Source: Chloroflexota bacterium
GTDB taxonomy: Bacteria; Chloroflexota; JAJPGV01
DNA length: 64,000 nt
Assembly (NCBI GenBank): GCA_021325635.1
Contig: JAJPGV010000046.1
Span: 62,001-126,000, forward strand
Direction: 5' to 3'
The notes beneath the pieces were generated by a model that did not search any database, was not told where the DNA came from, and saw only the letters and a list, made by a program, of their open reading frames with translations. Shown in pieces: positions 7,403 through 16,698 of the stretch; position 1 is the stretch's first letter; every line of letters starts with the position of its first letter. A program made the translations under genes and the position numbers.

Positions 7403-9088
7403 CTAGGCTAGCCGAGTTCCTGTTCTCGGCAGCGAACCTCGCAAGCAAGCCACTCGGGCATTTCCATCGTTCCACTGCCTGAAGTCGACCTTGCCCCCCA
7501 ACGCCTCGAACGCCTCACGGCGCGTCGGAATACCGACTCCCTTTTTTTGTCTCTGAAGCACGCTCAGTGGGTTCGTTTTACGTCGCTCCCCGTCGACTCT
7601 ACTGAGAACTTCGACTTCCAGCGTTTCCCCGTCGGCCTCGCCAGTCAGCTCAAGAGCGCAACCAGGCATGTGCTTCGCCGCATTGTTGATGCCCTCACAA
7701 ATCATGGAATACATCTGTTGCGCGATCATTGGGGTAAAAAGTTCGTCTCTGAGGCTCTCGAGCCCTTCAACACTCACACCAACGAAGTCCGTGAATAGAG
7801 GTGACCTGTCAGTAAGGTCGCGCACTGCCTTATGGAGATCCCCAACCATGAGCTCAGGAGTGTACGAAGCGTATACGATGTTCTCAAGCTTGGTTGCGGC
7901 ATCCCTCAGTTCAAAAACGTAACTGGGCAACATCTTTTCCAGCGCGGGGAGGCCAGAATCTCCCATGAGACGCTGCACGACGTTGACTTTCATGTCTTCT
8001 AGTCCGCTTGCGAGCCGCAACAGCGGGTTCTTTACCTGGTCGTGCAGCATGCCCATCATGCGCTGACGCTCATCCTGATGCGAGCGTGCTAGCTCATGCT
8101 CAAGGGCAACAACTTGGCCTTTGAGCACCATGACTCTCTCGCTCTCATCATAGCCATCTAATATGCGAGCGCGCCAGCGGCTGTCACTCCACGAATGGGT
8201 CATGATCGCAGCGGCGAAGATGACCAACAGAGCCGCTGCCTGGAGAGTCAACAGTCGAAACGCGAACGCACCTAGCATCACGCAGACCAATCCGTTCGGA
8301 AGGACCACGGCCGCACTGTGCACTAGCTGGCGACGCACCTCAGGATAAGTGAAGGGAGGCACGCCAGCGCCGTACCGCGCCAGCGCAAGCAGAATCGATA
8401 CTCCCCCAACCGCAAGGCATGCTTCGCTCGCGAAAACGCTCCAGATGGTGGGAGTATCGAATTGCGGCACATACGCGACGCCAGCGCCAACAAAAAAGGC
8501 GCTGGCAGTGACGAGCCAGGTAAGTCCTTTGGCGTCGTCTCCGGCGGCGGCCAATCTGCAATGCAGTACGTTGTTGATCGCCCAAACCAGCATGAACGTA
8601 ACCCAGGTTTCGACCAGCAACCGCGACGTCGCTACATCACTCGCTTGAGGCCCTACCAAAAGCTCCCAGGTCGTTAGGCCGGCCGCAACGCATGCCACAA
8701 CGATGGCGACCGCGACTCGGTGGCGCCTAAACCACCCATCAAAACGAAGTCGGAACGTAAATAGACCCCAGAAAGCAGGCCCCCAAATCATCGCGACCGC
8801 AAGAACCCGGGCCGCCTTGCTCGGCATGCCGCTAACAGACGTCGCTCTAAGCAAGGCGATCAGCTCACCCGAGCCGACCGCTGCTGCCGCAATGAACGCT
8901 AGACCCAACAATCTCGATGGCCGCAAGGCCTCGATTAGCAACCTTTTGGCGCGTCCGGATGCCGGTATCGGCATACTCGCCACGCGTATCGGACTGCGAA
9001 AAGTCAGGAAGAAACCTACCCATAAGAACCCGCCGGCAGTCAGCAAGGTTAGGACCGTCAGCACATCTTCAGGTGTGATTGCAAGCAT
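7403..9088 (-). CDS. Membrane sensor histidine kinase (HisKA_3/NarX-like)
   Basis: Residues 1-300 hold about seven or eight hydrophobic segments, i.e. a multi-pass membrane sensor with no extracytoplasmic PAS or CHASE domain that I recognise. A short coiled linker leads to the dimerisation helix ERQRMMGMLHDQVKNPLLRL, with His349 in the LHDQV box typical of HisKA_3. The ATPase domain follows, with the N-box at MICEGINNAAKHM and a G-box KKGVGIPTRREAFEALGGKVDF. The paired regulator is the convergent neighbour. TATCTT lies 9 bases before the ATG, so transcription may begin close to the start codon. The ligand is unknown. Confidence 0.85.
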   Translation of the reverse strand: MLAITPEDVLTVLTLLTAGGFLWVGFFLTFRSPIRVASMPIPASGRAKRLLIEALRPSRLLGLAFIAAAAVGSGELIALLRATSVSGMPSKAARVLAVAMIWGPAFWGLFTFRLRFDGWFRRHRVAVAIVVACVAAGLTTWELLVGPQASDVATSRLLVETWVTFMLVWAINNVLHCRLAAAGDDAKGLTWLVTASAFFVGAGVAYVPQFDTPTIWSVFASEACLAVGGVSILLALARYGAGVPPFTYPEVRRQLVHSAAVVLPNGLVCVMLGAFAFRLLTLQAAALLVIFAAAIMTHSWSDSRWRARILDGYDESERVMVLKGQVVALEHELARSHQDERQRMMGMLHDQVKNPLLRLASGLEDMKVNVVQRLMGDSGLPALEKMLPSYVFELRDAATKLENIVYASYTPELMVGDLHKAVRDLTDRSPLFTDFVGVSVEGLESLRDELFTPMIAQQMYSMICEGINNAAKHMPGCALELTGEADGETLEVEVLSRVDGERRKTNPLSVLQRQKKGVGIPTRREAFEALGGKVDFRQWNDGNARVACLRGSLPRTGTRLA

Positions 9089-9122
9089 CCTAGCGGCTAA
9101 GATAGCATGCTGGGGGCGTAAG

Positions 9123-9146
9123 CATTCGCGTCTCAGAACGCGAATG
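9123..9146. promoter_or_regulatory. Perfect 9-bp inverted repeat between kinase and cyclase genes
   Basis: CATTCGCGT and ACGCGAATG flank a 6-base spacer (CTCAGA), 35 bases upstream of the kinase start on one side and 44 bases upstream of the cyclase start on the other. The placement between divergent genes, next to a DNA-binding response regulator, suggests an operator. A hairpin in the cyclase leader is the alternative. Confidence 0.45.
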
Positions 9147-9190
9147 GACCAGCTCGAACAAATCGTGGCGAGAGCAGCCGGAGGTGCACC

Positions 9191-10009
9191 ATGGCCATCA
9201 AGCGATATCTGCCGAAGTACCAGTACGACTTCGACGCTCAGGGAGAGGTCACCATCCGTTTGCCCGATGAAGACCTCGCCGGATTTAACACGTCGTTGTT
9301 GAACATCGGCCGCCTAAACGCTCCATCCGTCGGGACCGTCGTCTTGGCCGTGATGCTCGATCTAGAAGGCTTCACTAAGTTTGTGAATCCGAGGGACCCG
9401 CAGAATCGTCTTGCGCTCTTTATCTGCGACTTCTACGAGTGGTTGTTCGAAAGGATTCGCGAATCTCTCGTAGGGCCAATCGACTTGTGCGCTGAATTGC
9501 CATTCTTTTCCAAGTTCCTCGGTGACGGTGTTCTGCTCCTCTGGAATGCAGACGGAACCAGGCTCGCGTCGGGTGCCAAAGACTCACAGGTGAGCGGCGA
9601 GGAGAACGCGCAAACCATGGTCTGCAACGTGATCGCCTGTATGTTGTCGATTTTGGAAGACTACGAAGACTTCCGACAAGCGCTGTCGCATAAGACCGGT
9701 GCGAGCGTGCCTGAACGTCTCCGCTGTGGCGTCGCGAAGGGAATGGTTTTCTCGATAGGCGGTGGCAACGACTACGTCGGGCCGTGTATCAACATTTCGG
9801 CGCGACTCGAGAAGTTCCGGACGCTACCCTTCGCCTGCGCTGCTGACGGAATCAATCTCAAGTACTTCCACCCTGAATACCAGAGCAAGCTGGTGAGGAA
9901 AAAAGTGGACATTCGCGGGATAAACGACGCGGAACTGATCTATTTGCGCCAGTCGGACTTCGACCAAATGTCTCCCGCCGAACGAAAGGAGTACAGGGAC
10001 CCCGTGTGA
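9191..10009 (+). CDS. Class III nucleotidyl (adenylate-type) cyclase
   Basis: Single cyclase homology domain covering most of the 272 aa, apparently soluble. All six key positions of class III adenylyl cyclases can be placed: metal-binding Asp57 in MLDLEGFT and Asp112 in FLGDGVLL; adenine-selecting Lys108 (SKFLGD) and Asp194 (NDYVG); transition-state Asn201 and Arg205 in INISARLE. It should therefore make cAMP rather than cGMP, although activity is inference. No sensor domain is fused, apart from a short N-terminal stretch. The ATG has a strong GGAGGTG site. It is divergent from the histidine kinase, so the three genes form one signalling locus. A cAMP receptor is not seen in the window. Confidence 0.85.
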   Translation: MAIKRYLPKYQYDFDAQGEVTIRLPDEDLAGFNTSLLNIGRLNAPSVGTVVLAVMLDLEGFTKFVNPRDPQNRLALFICDFYEWLFERIRESLVGPIDLCAELPFFSKFLGDGVLLLWNADGTRLASGAKDSQVSGEENAQTMVCNVIACMLSILEDYEDFRQALSHKTGASVPERLRCGVAKGMVFSIGGGNDYVGPCINISARLEKFRTLPFACAADGINLKYFHPEYQSKLVRKKVDIRGINDAELIYLRQSDFDQMSPAERKEYRDPV

Positions 10010-10204
10010 AATCGGGACCTATCCAGGTGAAACGAGCAGCCCGTGCATGGCCGGCCGCCCCATATGCGGAAACCGGCACTGGTAGCGAACGGCCTCGGCG
10101 TACTGATCCAGCTCGACGCGCTTTACCGCCGCATTACATTGACGGAACGCGGACAAGGACTCGTCAAGCCGCCTGATTCCTAATTCTTGCCTCGGTCACC
10201 CCGT
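10010..10204. other. Remnant-like stretch downstream of the cyclase
   Basis: A minus-strand reading of about 57 codons, ending at a stop near 10021, has protein-like composition (ELDQYAEAVRYQCRF). It lacks an obvious start or ribosome site. It may be a fragment of a decayed gene associated with the adjacent transposase remnant. I do not recognise it. Confidence 0.25.
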
Positions 10205-10535
<331 letters not shown>

Positions 10536-10596
10536 CAGCGCTTGAGCTGACTATACCGGTCGATTGCCTGCTGGAGCGGGGAACCTCAGTATGACG

Positions 10597-11487
10597 CTAT
10601 CGACCTGATCGGGACTGCTCGGGCTCGCGGACGTCTTCGCGGACGCGGCGCTCGGAGGCCGGCTGCCCGGGGGACTCTTTCTTCACCTCTGCTTTGGTGT
10701 GGCGAAGCGTCTTGCCGAGCTCCTTCAGCTGCGGCGGATCGCAGGCTTGCCGCACTTTGGGGAACAGCTCCGTCTCCTCTTCGTTGACGTGATGCTGCAC
10801 GTCGCGCTCCAGCTCGTGCATCAGCTCGCTCAGCCGCTGGTCGCCTGCCTGCATGCGCTCGATGCGGCTGATGATGCGCTTCACTTCCTGATGCTCGTGC
10901 AAGCCCTCCTTCACCAGTGGCTCCAGCGCCTTCACCTTGCGCATCTGCGGGTAAAAGGAGCGCTCCTCCATCTCGGCATGCAGCGTCAGCTCGGTGCAGA
11001 TGCGCCGAGCGAGCTGCCACTGCTGGCTCTCGCCGCGGGCGCTCTTGAAGCGCTCCATGAGCTGCTCGACCATTCGATGATCCTTCTCGATCACGGCCAG
11101 AGCGTCGTTCGACGACGGCTGCTCGGTGCCGCTCCGTGCTCCGGACGCTCGCGACCGCTCGGAAGCGCTCGTCCGCGTCCCCGATCGCCCGCGCTGATCG
11201 CCACTGCCCGCCCCATCACGGCCGATCAGCTTGTTGAAGCGGCTGCGGTCGCCGTCACGCGAACCGTCTTCGTACAGCAGCGCCAGGCCGCTCTCGTCGA
11301 ACTTCCGGAAAAAGTCATCCCAGGAGATCGGCTGCAGCCGATCCTCGCCGCTGTAGCCGGGGAAGTCGATGCGCAGAATGCCGACCTCGTCGCCCCGCGC
11401 GGTGTCTCGGACCGTCGCGGGCTTGCCGCCGCGCTCTTCCGCCCAGCGCTGAATGGTGACATGGTCCGTGGTGGTCTTGCTTGCCAT
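10597..11487 (-). CDS. Hemerythrin HHE-domain protein with conserved N-terminal domain
   Basis: The N-terminal 70 residues (TIQRWAEERGGKPATVR ... ISWDDFFRKFDESGLALLYED) look like the small conserved domain found alone in many bacteria; its function is unknown. A Ser/Arg-rich linker follows. A hemerythrin-type four-helix bundle (about 130-260) carries the His/Glu ligands in EKDHRMVEQL, LHAEMEERSFYP, HEHQEVKRI and HHVNEEETELFP, expected to bind a di-iron centre. The C-terminal tail is charged and disordered. I chose the ATG that follows AAGGAGG, giving 296 aa. Possible roles are O2/NO sensing or protection under stress. Confidence 0.8.
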   Translation of the reverse strand: MASKTTTDHVTIQRWAEERGGKPATVRDTARGDEVGILRIDFPGYSGEDRLQPISWDDFFRKFDESGLALLYEDGSRDGDRSRFNKLIGRDGAGSGDQRGRSGTRTSASERSRASGARSGTEQPSSNDALAVIEKDHRMVEQLMERFKSARGESQQWQLARRICTELTLHAEMEERSFYPQMRKVKALEPLVKEGLHEHQEVKRIISRIERMQAGDQRLSELMHELERDVQHHVNEEETELFPKVRQACDPPQLKELGKTLRHTKAEVKKESPGQPASERRVREDVREPEQSRSGR

Positions 11488-11568
11488 TGCCTGTGCCTCC
11501 TTTGCGTCACCAGCCAGAAGCGCACAAGCCATGCCCGAGGGGGGAGCGCCAGGGCGTCGAGAGCCTCT

Positions 11569-12543
11569 CTAGGCCTCCAGCTGCACTCCGATGCCGGCTC
11601 CGACGGCCTTGCGGTAGACGAACTCCGCGGTGGCCGCGTCGAGGATGCCGTAGGCGGGGTTCAGGCCGACCATGATCTCCCGAGGCGACGTTCGGCCAAG
11701 TGCCCGACCAAGCACGACATCGGGCAGCTCTGTAATCTCCACTCCGGGCGGCAGTGCCCGCAGCGCCGCGAACGGCGGAACGTGCGTGGCCACGCCCTCG
11801 TTATAGGTGCTCACGACCCGGCCGCGGCGCACGGTCTCTTCGTCCAGCTCCTCGGGCCGGTTGACGATCACCGTGCTCCCGGCATCCAGCCATTCGCCGC
11901 GCAGCACCGGCTCCGCGGCGGTCGTAGCGGTGACGACGACCTGCGCCCCGCGAACCGTTTCCTCGGCGCTGGCGGCGGTCTCCACCCGCAGCCCCTCGCC
12001 GGCGCGGCGCTGCAGATAGTCAGCGCATTCCTGACGGTGCGCCGGCGTAGGGCTCCAGACCTTGAGCAGGCGGATTGGGCGCACGGCGCACACTGCCTCC
12101 GCCGCCCAGCGAGCCAGGCGGCCGGATCCAATCAGCCCCACCGTGCCGGCATCCGGCAGCGCTAGGTATTTGGCCAGCACGCCGTCCGGGGCGGTGCTGC
12201 GAATGGCGTGCACGATGTGATCCGAAATCAGCGCCTGGAGCCCAACCGTTTCCCAGTCGAACAGGGCCAGGCAGGGAGCCACGGACTGGCGAAAGGCAGA
12301 GCCGCCCAGGCGCACGCCAAAGCCAATGCCCTCGATGGCGCCGGGGATGATCCGCAGGTCCCGCTCCCACTGCCGGCCTTCGCCTCTGCTCCCAGCCGGC
12401 AGCGGCGGGTACAGCAGCCGCGTCCGCGGCGCCACCACCGCTTTGCCCTGCCCCACCAGGCGGAAGGCTTCCTCGATTGCCGGGACCACCTCGGCCATGC
12501 GAATATCGAGCCGCTCCGTGTCGGCCAACGAGAGGTACAGCAT
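11569..12543 (-). CDS. Ornithine cyclodeaminase / mu-crystallin family protein
   Basis: NAD(P)-dependent family that includes ornithine cyclodeaminase, alanine dehydrogenase and ketimine reductases. The Rossmann motif GLIGSGRLARWAAEAV is near residue 135. The N-terminal substrate region carries APRTRLLYPP and the segment near 85 (FGVRLGG) is in the usual position. The lysine expected in a canonical MK(S/T) substrate motif is not obvious, so the substrate is uncertain. Its ATG overlaps the TGA of the upstream methyltransferase gene (ATGA), indicating translational coupling. Confidence 0.8.
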   Translation of the reverse strand: MLYLSLADTERLDIRMAEVVPAIEEAFRLVGQGKAVVAPRTRLLYPPLPAGSRGEGRQWERDLRIIPGAIEGIGFGVRLGGSAFRQSVAPCLALFDWETVGLQALISDHIVHAIRSTAPDGVLAKYLALPDAGTVGLIGSGRLARWAAEAVCAVRPIRLLKVWSPTPAHRQECADYLQRRAGEGLRVETAASAEETVRGAQVVVTATTAAEPVLRGEWLDAGSTVIVNRPEELDEETVRRGRVVSTYNEGVATHVPPFAALRALPPGVEITELPDVVLGRALGRTSPREIMVGLNPAYGILDAATAEFVYRKAVGAGIGVQLEA

Positions 12544-13412
12544 CAGCGCGACTCATCCCTGGTCTGGCCAGCTGAATCGGGACGGCTAGGAACGTCCGCC
12601 AACCCAATCCACGTGGGTTCGCGTTCCAGCCATTCCCCCTCTCGCAGGTGGACCTGCGACTCCACGAAGTCGCGGACACGGGCGCGGGCCACCTTGGGCT
12701 CCTGCAGGCTCAGGTCGCCAGCCACGCGATCCACCGCTTCGTCCAACAACTTCCAATGGTGGTGGGCCGTCGGCAGGAGCGTCGCATCGGGCTTGGCGCC
12801 CATGGCGAACAGCACGTTGTAGAGGTCGATGAAGGCCGGCATCGGCGCCCTGGGCTCGCCGTGCGCCTCCTCCCACAGCGGCTCGAAAGAGGCCAGCGAC
12901 TGGGTGGCTCGCAACACCAGGAGACAGCGCTCGCGGGCATGCTGGCGCAGCTTTTGAAGAAAGGGCGCGATGTTGCGCGTCCAGTACAGGACGTTGACGG
13001 CCAGCACCACGTCGGCCTGTTCGACGTCAGCTTCCTCCCAGCTGCTGGCCACGATCTGCACGTTGTCCAGACCTCGCTCGGCCACCTGCCGGGCCAGCTG
13101 CGCCCGCATGCCGGCCGACGGTTCCACGGCGATGACTCGCCGGACGTGTGGCGCCAGGTTGACGGCATATCTGCCGGCGCCGGCCCCCACGTCGAGCAGC
13201 GTGTGCTCCGGGGCCACGCGGGCACGCAGCAGATCGAGCAGCTCGTCCCCGCCACGGCTGCTGCGCACAGTGTTCTCGGCAAAGCGCGCCGCCAGACCAT
13301 CCCAGTGCGACGGTGCGCGCAGCGTTTGGCCCGGCTGCAGCCGATCGGCCTGCGCGGCCCGAGCGTCGACCAGCTGCTGCCAGTGCCCGATCCAATCAAC
13401 TAGCGGTAGCAT
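12543..13412 (-). CDS. Class I SAM-dependent methyltransferase
   Basis: Motif I LLDVGAGAGRYAVNL is at about residues 72-86, followed by an acidic-end strand VIAVEPSAGM and a motif IV-like VVLAVNVLYWT. The C-terminal third (about 190-289) is a less conserved substrate domain. The substrate cannot be inferred. It is the first gene of a two-gene operon with the cyclodeaminase homologue, and divergent from the substrate-binding lipoprotein gene 58 bases away. Confidence 0.82.
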   Translation of the reverse strand: MLPLVDWIGHWQQLVDARAAQADRLQPGQTLRAPSHWDGLAARFAENTVRSSRGGDELLDLLRARVAPEHTLLDVGAGAGRYAVNLAPHVRRVIAVEPSAGMRAQLARQVAERGLDNVQIVASSWEEADVEQADVVLAVNVLYWTRNIAPFLQKLRQHARERCLLVLRATQSLASFEPLWEEAHGEPRAPMPAFIDLYNVLFAMGAKPDATLLPTAHHHWKLLDEAVDRVAGDLSLQEPKVARARVRDFVESQVHLREGEWLEREPTWIGLADVPSRPDSAGQTRDESR

Positions 13413-13470
13413 CGTCGCTATCTTCGCACGGCCAAAGCGAGTCGCATATCATGCTGCCTGGAGGTGAGAC

Positions 13471-14670
13471 GTGGCACCTAGTGCGAAGCTCTGGCTGACC
13501 TTCGCGGCCGCGATGCTGCTAGCCAGCTGCGGCGGATCCACCGCACCGGCGCCGGGCGCATCAGCCGGCAGCGCCGGCGCCGCGACGGCGGCCAAACCGG
13601 CAGGCTCTGCCGCGCCTGAGACAGCGGCCCAGCCATCGACCGGCTCCGCCGCCTGGGATGACGTCCTCGCTGCCGCCAAGCGCGAAGGCCGGGTCGTCGT
13701 CTCCGGCCAGGCTGCGCCCGGCGCCGACGAGGGCTTTGTCGCCGCCTTCAAGCGGCAGTATCCCGACGTCGAGGTCGAGTACCTGGGCATGACCAGCTCC
13801 GAAGCCGCCACCAAGCACATGACCGAGCGCCAGGCGGGCAGGTTCACCGTCGACCTGTTCATCCACGGCACGCCCGACATCCTCAGCACCTTCATGCCGG
13901 CCGGCGCCGTCGATCCGATCCAGCCGTTCCTCACTGGCCCCGACATTCAGGATCAGAGCAAATGGCTCGGCGGCAAGCTCAACTTCGCCGACGACGCCGG
14001 ACGCTACGACCTCATCTTCACCGGCGGGGTGAAGGTACCGCTGTTCTTCAACCCGAAGAGTGTGTCAGCCAGCCAGTTCACCTCTTACAAGGACCTGCTC
14101 GACCCCAAGTGGAAGGGCAAGATCGCCATGTTCGATCCGCGCGTGGCTGGCTCGGGCAATGGCATGGTGACCTTCTGGTACCGCACACCCTCGCTGGGCA
14201 AGGACTTCATCAAACAGCTGCTCACCCAGCAGAACGTCGCCTTCACCAAGGACGATCGCCAGCTGGCCGACTGGGTTGCCCGCGGCGAATATCCTCTCGG
14301 CGTCGGGGCGAGCGACTTCACCGGCTTCGACCTCAAGTCCAAGGGCGTACCCATTGAGCCACTCGCACCCGACGCGCTCAAGGAGACGTCCTACTTGACC
14401 GCCGGCTTCGGCAGCGTCGCCGTCATGAACCGGGCCCCGCACCCCAATGCCACCAGGGTGTATCTCAACTGGCTCCTATCGAAAGAGACGCAGGGCAATC
14501 TCACCAAGGTGACCGCCTTCCCCAGCCGGCGGCTCGACGCCTCCACGGCGGGACTTCCAGACCTGGTCGTGGCCAAGCAGGGACTACATTACCAGGACAG
14601 CGCCTCCGAGGCCACGGCCAAGGTCAAGACAGAGGTCCTGGACTTCTTGAAGACGGTGCTGCCCAGCTGA
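13471..14670 (+). CDS. Iron-type ABC substrate-binding lipoprotein
   Basis: Periplasmic/extracytoplasmic binding protein of the Fe3+/spermidine-like type (SBP_bac_6-like). The signal peptide ends in lipobox LLASC (Cys20), then an Ala/Ser/Pro linker to about residue 60. The mature domain shows the family pattern AAKREGRVVVSG, DLLDPKWKGKIAMFDPR and NRAPHPNATRVYLNWLLSKE. The GTG start follows GGAGGTG. No permease or ATPase adjoins it; instead a bicupin and a siderophore-interacting-type flavoprotein follow on the same strand. It resembles the lipoprotein at 45.5 kb. The ligand may be an iron complex or a small organic acid; the sequence does not decide. Confidence 0.88.
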   Translation: MAPSAKLWLTFAAAMLLASCGGSTAPAPGASAGSAGAATAAKPAGSAAPETAAQPSTGSAAWDDVLAAAKREGRVVVSGQAAPGADEGFVAAFKRQYPDVEVEYLGMTSSEAATKHMTERQAGRFTVDLFIHGTPDILSTFMPAGAVDPIQPFLTGPDIQDQSKWLGGKLNFADDAGRYDLIFTGGVKVPLFFNPKSVSASQFTSYKDLLDPKWKGKIAMFDPRVAGSGNGMVTFWYRTPSLGKDFIKQLLTQQNVAFTKDDRQLADWVARGEYPLGVGASDFTGFDLKSKGVPIEPLAPDALKETSYLTAGFGSVAVMNRAPHPNATRVYLNWLLSKETQGNLTKVTAFPSRRLDASTAGLPDLVVAKQGLHYQDSASEATAKVKTEVLDFLKTVLPS

Positions 14671-14718
14671 GCGCAGCCGGCGGACTCCCGTTGGAACCGA
14701 TTTCGTATCATCTGCCCG

Positions 14719-15804
14719 ATGGCGGAGCGAAAGTGGCACAGCCTCTTCTTCGATGAGTGGGTAGCGCGCGAGGGCTTGGACCTCCTCCGCGGCTGGAAGG
14801 TGGACGACGTCTACACCGTGCCCCTGAAATACTGGGCTCGCACCGGCGGCAACGCCGTGCAGATCCAGCTCGACGGTACCGGCGAGCTCAACGCCGCCTA
14901 CGTGTGCGAAATTCCGCCGGGGAAAGAGCTCACTCCGCAGCGGCACCTGTATGAAGAGCTCACCTACGTCCTTTCCGGCCGTGGCAGCACCTCCGTATGG
15001 TACGAGGGGCAGGAGAAGAAGTCGTTCGAGTGGTCCGCGGGCAGCCTGTTCGCCATTCCGCTCAACGCCTGGCACCAGCATTTCAACGGCTCCGGCCGCG
15101 AGCCCACCCGCTTTCTGGCCATGACCACGGCGCCGGTGATGATGAATCTCATCCGCGATGAGGACTTCATCTTCAACAATGACCGCACCTTTCCCAGCCG
15201 CTACAGCGGCGCGGACAGCTACTTTTCCGGCGAGATCGATCTGGACACCTTCAATGGCTGGGACGTGCCGGTGTCCGTCGGCTTCAGCAACTTCTTTCCC
15301 GACATCGAGGCGATGAAATTCAACGACACCAACCGTGGCTGGCGGGCCCGCAGCGCGCAGTACGAGCTGGCCAACGGCGTCGTGAGCGCGCACACCCTGC
15401 AGATGCCGGGCGGAGCCTTCACCAAGCTTCACCGGCACGGGCCGGGAGCGCACGTGCTGTGGCTCAAGGGCGAGGGCTACACCATGATGTGGCCCGATGG
15501 CGGCGAATGGGTGAAGGAATTCTGGGGCCCGGGGACCATGCTCGTTCCGCCCGCCGGCTGGTGGCATCAGCACTGCATCGTCAGCAGCGAGCCGGCCGAG
15601 CACCTGGCCTTGAAGCTGGGCAGCCGCACGCACAGCGTGACGCGGGCCAACATGAACTCACTCAAGAGCACGCGCAACGGCGGCAACCAGATGGATTTCG
15701 AGGACACCCCGCCCGAAGTGCTCGACAAGCTCAATCGCATCTTCGAAGCCGAGTGCGCCAAACGCGGTACGCCCGCCCACCTGGAGGCGATCGCCGGCGG
15801 CTGA
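14719..15804 (+). CDS. Bicupin (two-domain cupin) protein
   Basis: Two cupin barrels of about 120 residues each, joined by a long linker, in a layout like gentisate- or salicylate-type ring-cleaving dioxygenases (about 350-370 aa). In barrel 1 the ligands are likely from QRHLYEELTYVLSGRG and NAWHQHFN. Barrel 2 has KLHRHGPGAHVLWLKGEGY and GWWHQHC, with a His where cupins usually have Glu. The same HRHGPGAHV signature recurs in the bicupin at 18 kb, so both belong to one subfamily. The ATG lacks a ribosome site but has TATCAT 7 bases upstream, so it may be leaderless. A metal-dependent oxygenase or isomerase is likely; the substrate is unknown. Confidence 0.78.
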   Translation: MAERKWHSLFFDEWVAREGLDLLRGWKVDDVYTVPLKYWARTGGNAVQIQLDGTGELNAAYVCEIPPGKELTPQRHLYEELTYVLSGRGSTSVWYEGQEKKSFEWSAGSLFAIPLNAWHQHFNGSGREPTRFLAMTTAPVMMNLIRDEDFIFNNDRTFPSRYSGADSYFSGEIDLDTFNGWDVPVSVGFSNFFPDIEAMKFNDTNRGWRARSAQYELANGVVSAHTLQMPGGAFTKLHRHGPGAHVLWLKGEGYTMMWPDGGEWVKEFWGPGTMLVPPAGWWHQHCIVSSEPAEHLALKLGSRTHSVTRANMNSLKSTRNGGNQMDFEDTPPEVLDKLNRIFEAECAKRGTPAHLEAIAGG

Positions 15805-15817
15805 CTCCGGGTACCGT

Positions 15818-16636
15818 ATGGGCATGGCTATGACCACTGAACCAACAGAAGCGCCACGAAAACGGCGCCCGCGCATACGAACCCTGGAGGTTCGCCGCGC
15901 TGCCCACCTCACCGCGGGCATCGTCCGGGTCACACTGGGCGGCCCCGAGCTGGAGGGCTTCGACACCCCCACGCCTACTCAGCACGTCAAGCTCTTTCTG
16001 CCCGAGCCGGGCCGGGATCGCCCCGTCCTGCCGGACCCCAACCTGCCGCGCGGTGAGGGGCCTCAGCCTCTCATGCGAACCTACACCATCCGCCGGCTGG
16101 ACCTCGATCGGCTGGAGATGGACATCGACTTCGCGCTGCACAGCTGGGGGATAGCGAGTGATTGGGCGGCCAATGCGCAGCCCGGAGCCGTCGTCGGGAT
16201 CGCCGGTCCCGGCGGGCGCCCCTGTCCACCCGACGACAGCAGCGCCTGGTACGTGCTAGCCGGGGACGAAGCCGCGCTTCCCGCCATGGGCACGCTGCTG
16301 GAGGCGATCTCACCTTCCATCCCAGTGCGGCTGCTGGCCGAGGTTCCGAGCGCCAACGATCGTCTCGACTGGAATCGAGCCAACCTCCAGGTCACCTGGC
16401 TCGACCGCGCCGGAGATGCCATGTCCGCCGGGAGCCGGCTCGAGGCAGCGCTTCGCGCCACCACGGCGCCGGCCGGCTCCGGACGCGTCTGGCTGGCCTG
16501 CGAGGCGACGGCCATGCGCCGCATCCGCCGGCACCTGCTGGACGGCTGGGGCCTCGACCCCTCAGCGATGGTGACGCGCGGCTACTGGAAACAGGGCGAG
16601 GTGAACTACCCCGACCACGACTACGGCGAGGACTGA
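15818..16636 (+). CDS. Siderophore-interacting protein family FAD-binding reductase
   Basis: ViuB/SIP-type flavoprotein of the NAD(P)H ferredoxin-reductase superfamily. The FAD-binding barrel (about 20-135) contains the flavin motif MRTYTIRRLD. The C-terminal domain has LAGDEAALPAMGTLLEAI and RVWLACEATAMRRIRRHLL, ending TRGYWKQGEVN, all SIP hallmarks. It would reduce ferric siderophores in the cytoplasm or pass electrons to a partner. Three in-frame ATGs lie within 13 bases; the first is given. It is 13 bases downstream of the bicupin and in the same run as an iron-type binding lipoprotein, so iron uptake is plausible, as is a redox role for the cupin. Confidence 0.85.
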   Translation: MGMAMTTEPTEAPRKRRPRIRTLEVRRAAHLTAGIVRVTLGGPELEGFDTPTPTQHVKLFLPEPGRDRPVLPDPNLPRGEGPQPLMRTYTIRRLDLDRLEMDIDFALHSWGIASDWAANAQPGAVVGIAGPGGRPCPPDDSSAWYVLAGDEAALPAMGTLLEAISPSIPVRLLAEVPSANDRLDWNRANLQVTWLDRAGDAMSAGSRLEAALRATTAPAGSGRVWLACEATAMRRIRRHLLDGWGLDPSAMVTRGYWKQGEVNYPDHDYGED

Positions 16637-16698
16637 GCTCCACTCCGGGACGGAGCGCTGCGGGTAGGAGTCCCTCCAGGCCTTAGAACGCGGGCCGC

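Noticed and set aside
10699-12165. A 488-aa plus-strand frame across the hemerythrin and cyclodeaminase genes
   Set aside because: Antisense to two well-supported genes and spans their intergenic gap; composition typical of a high-GC antisense frame.
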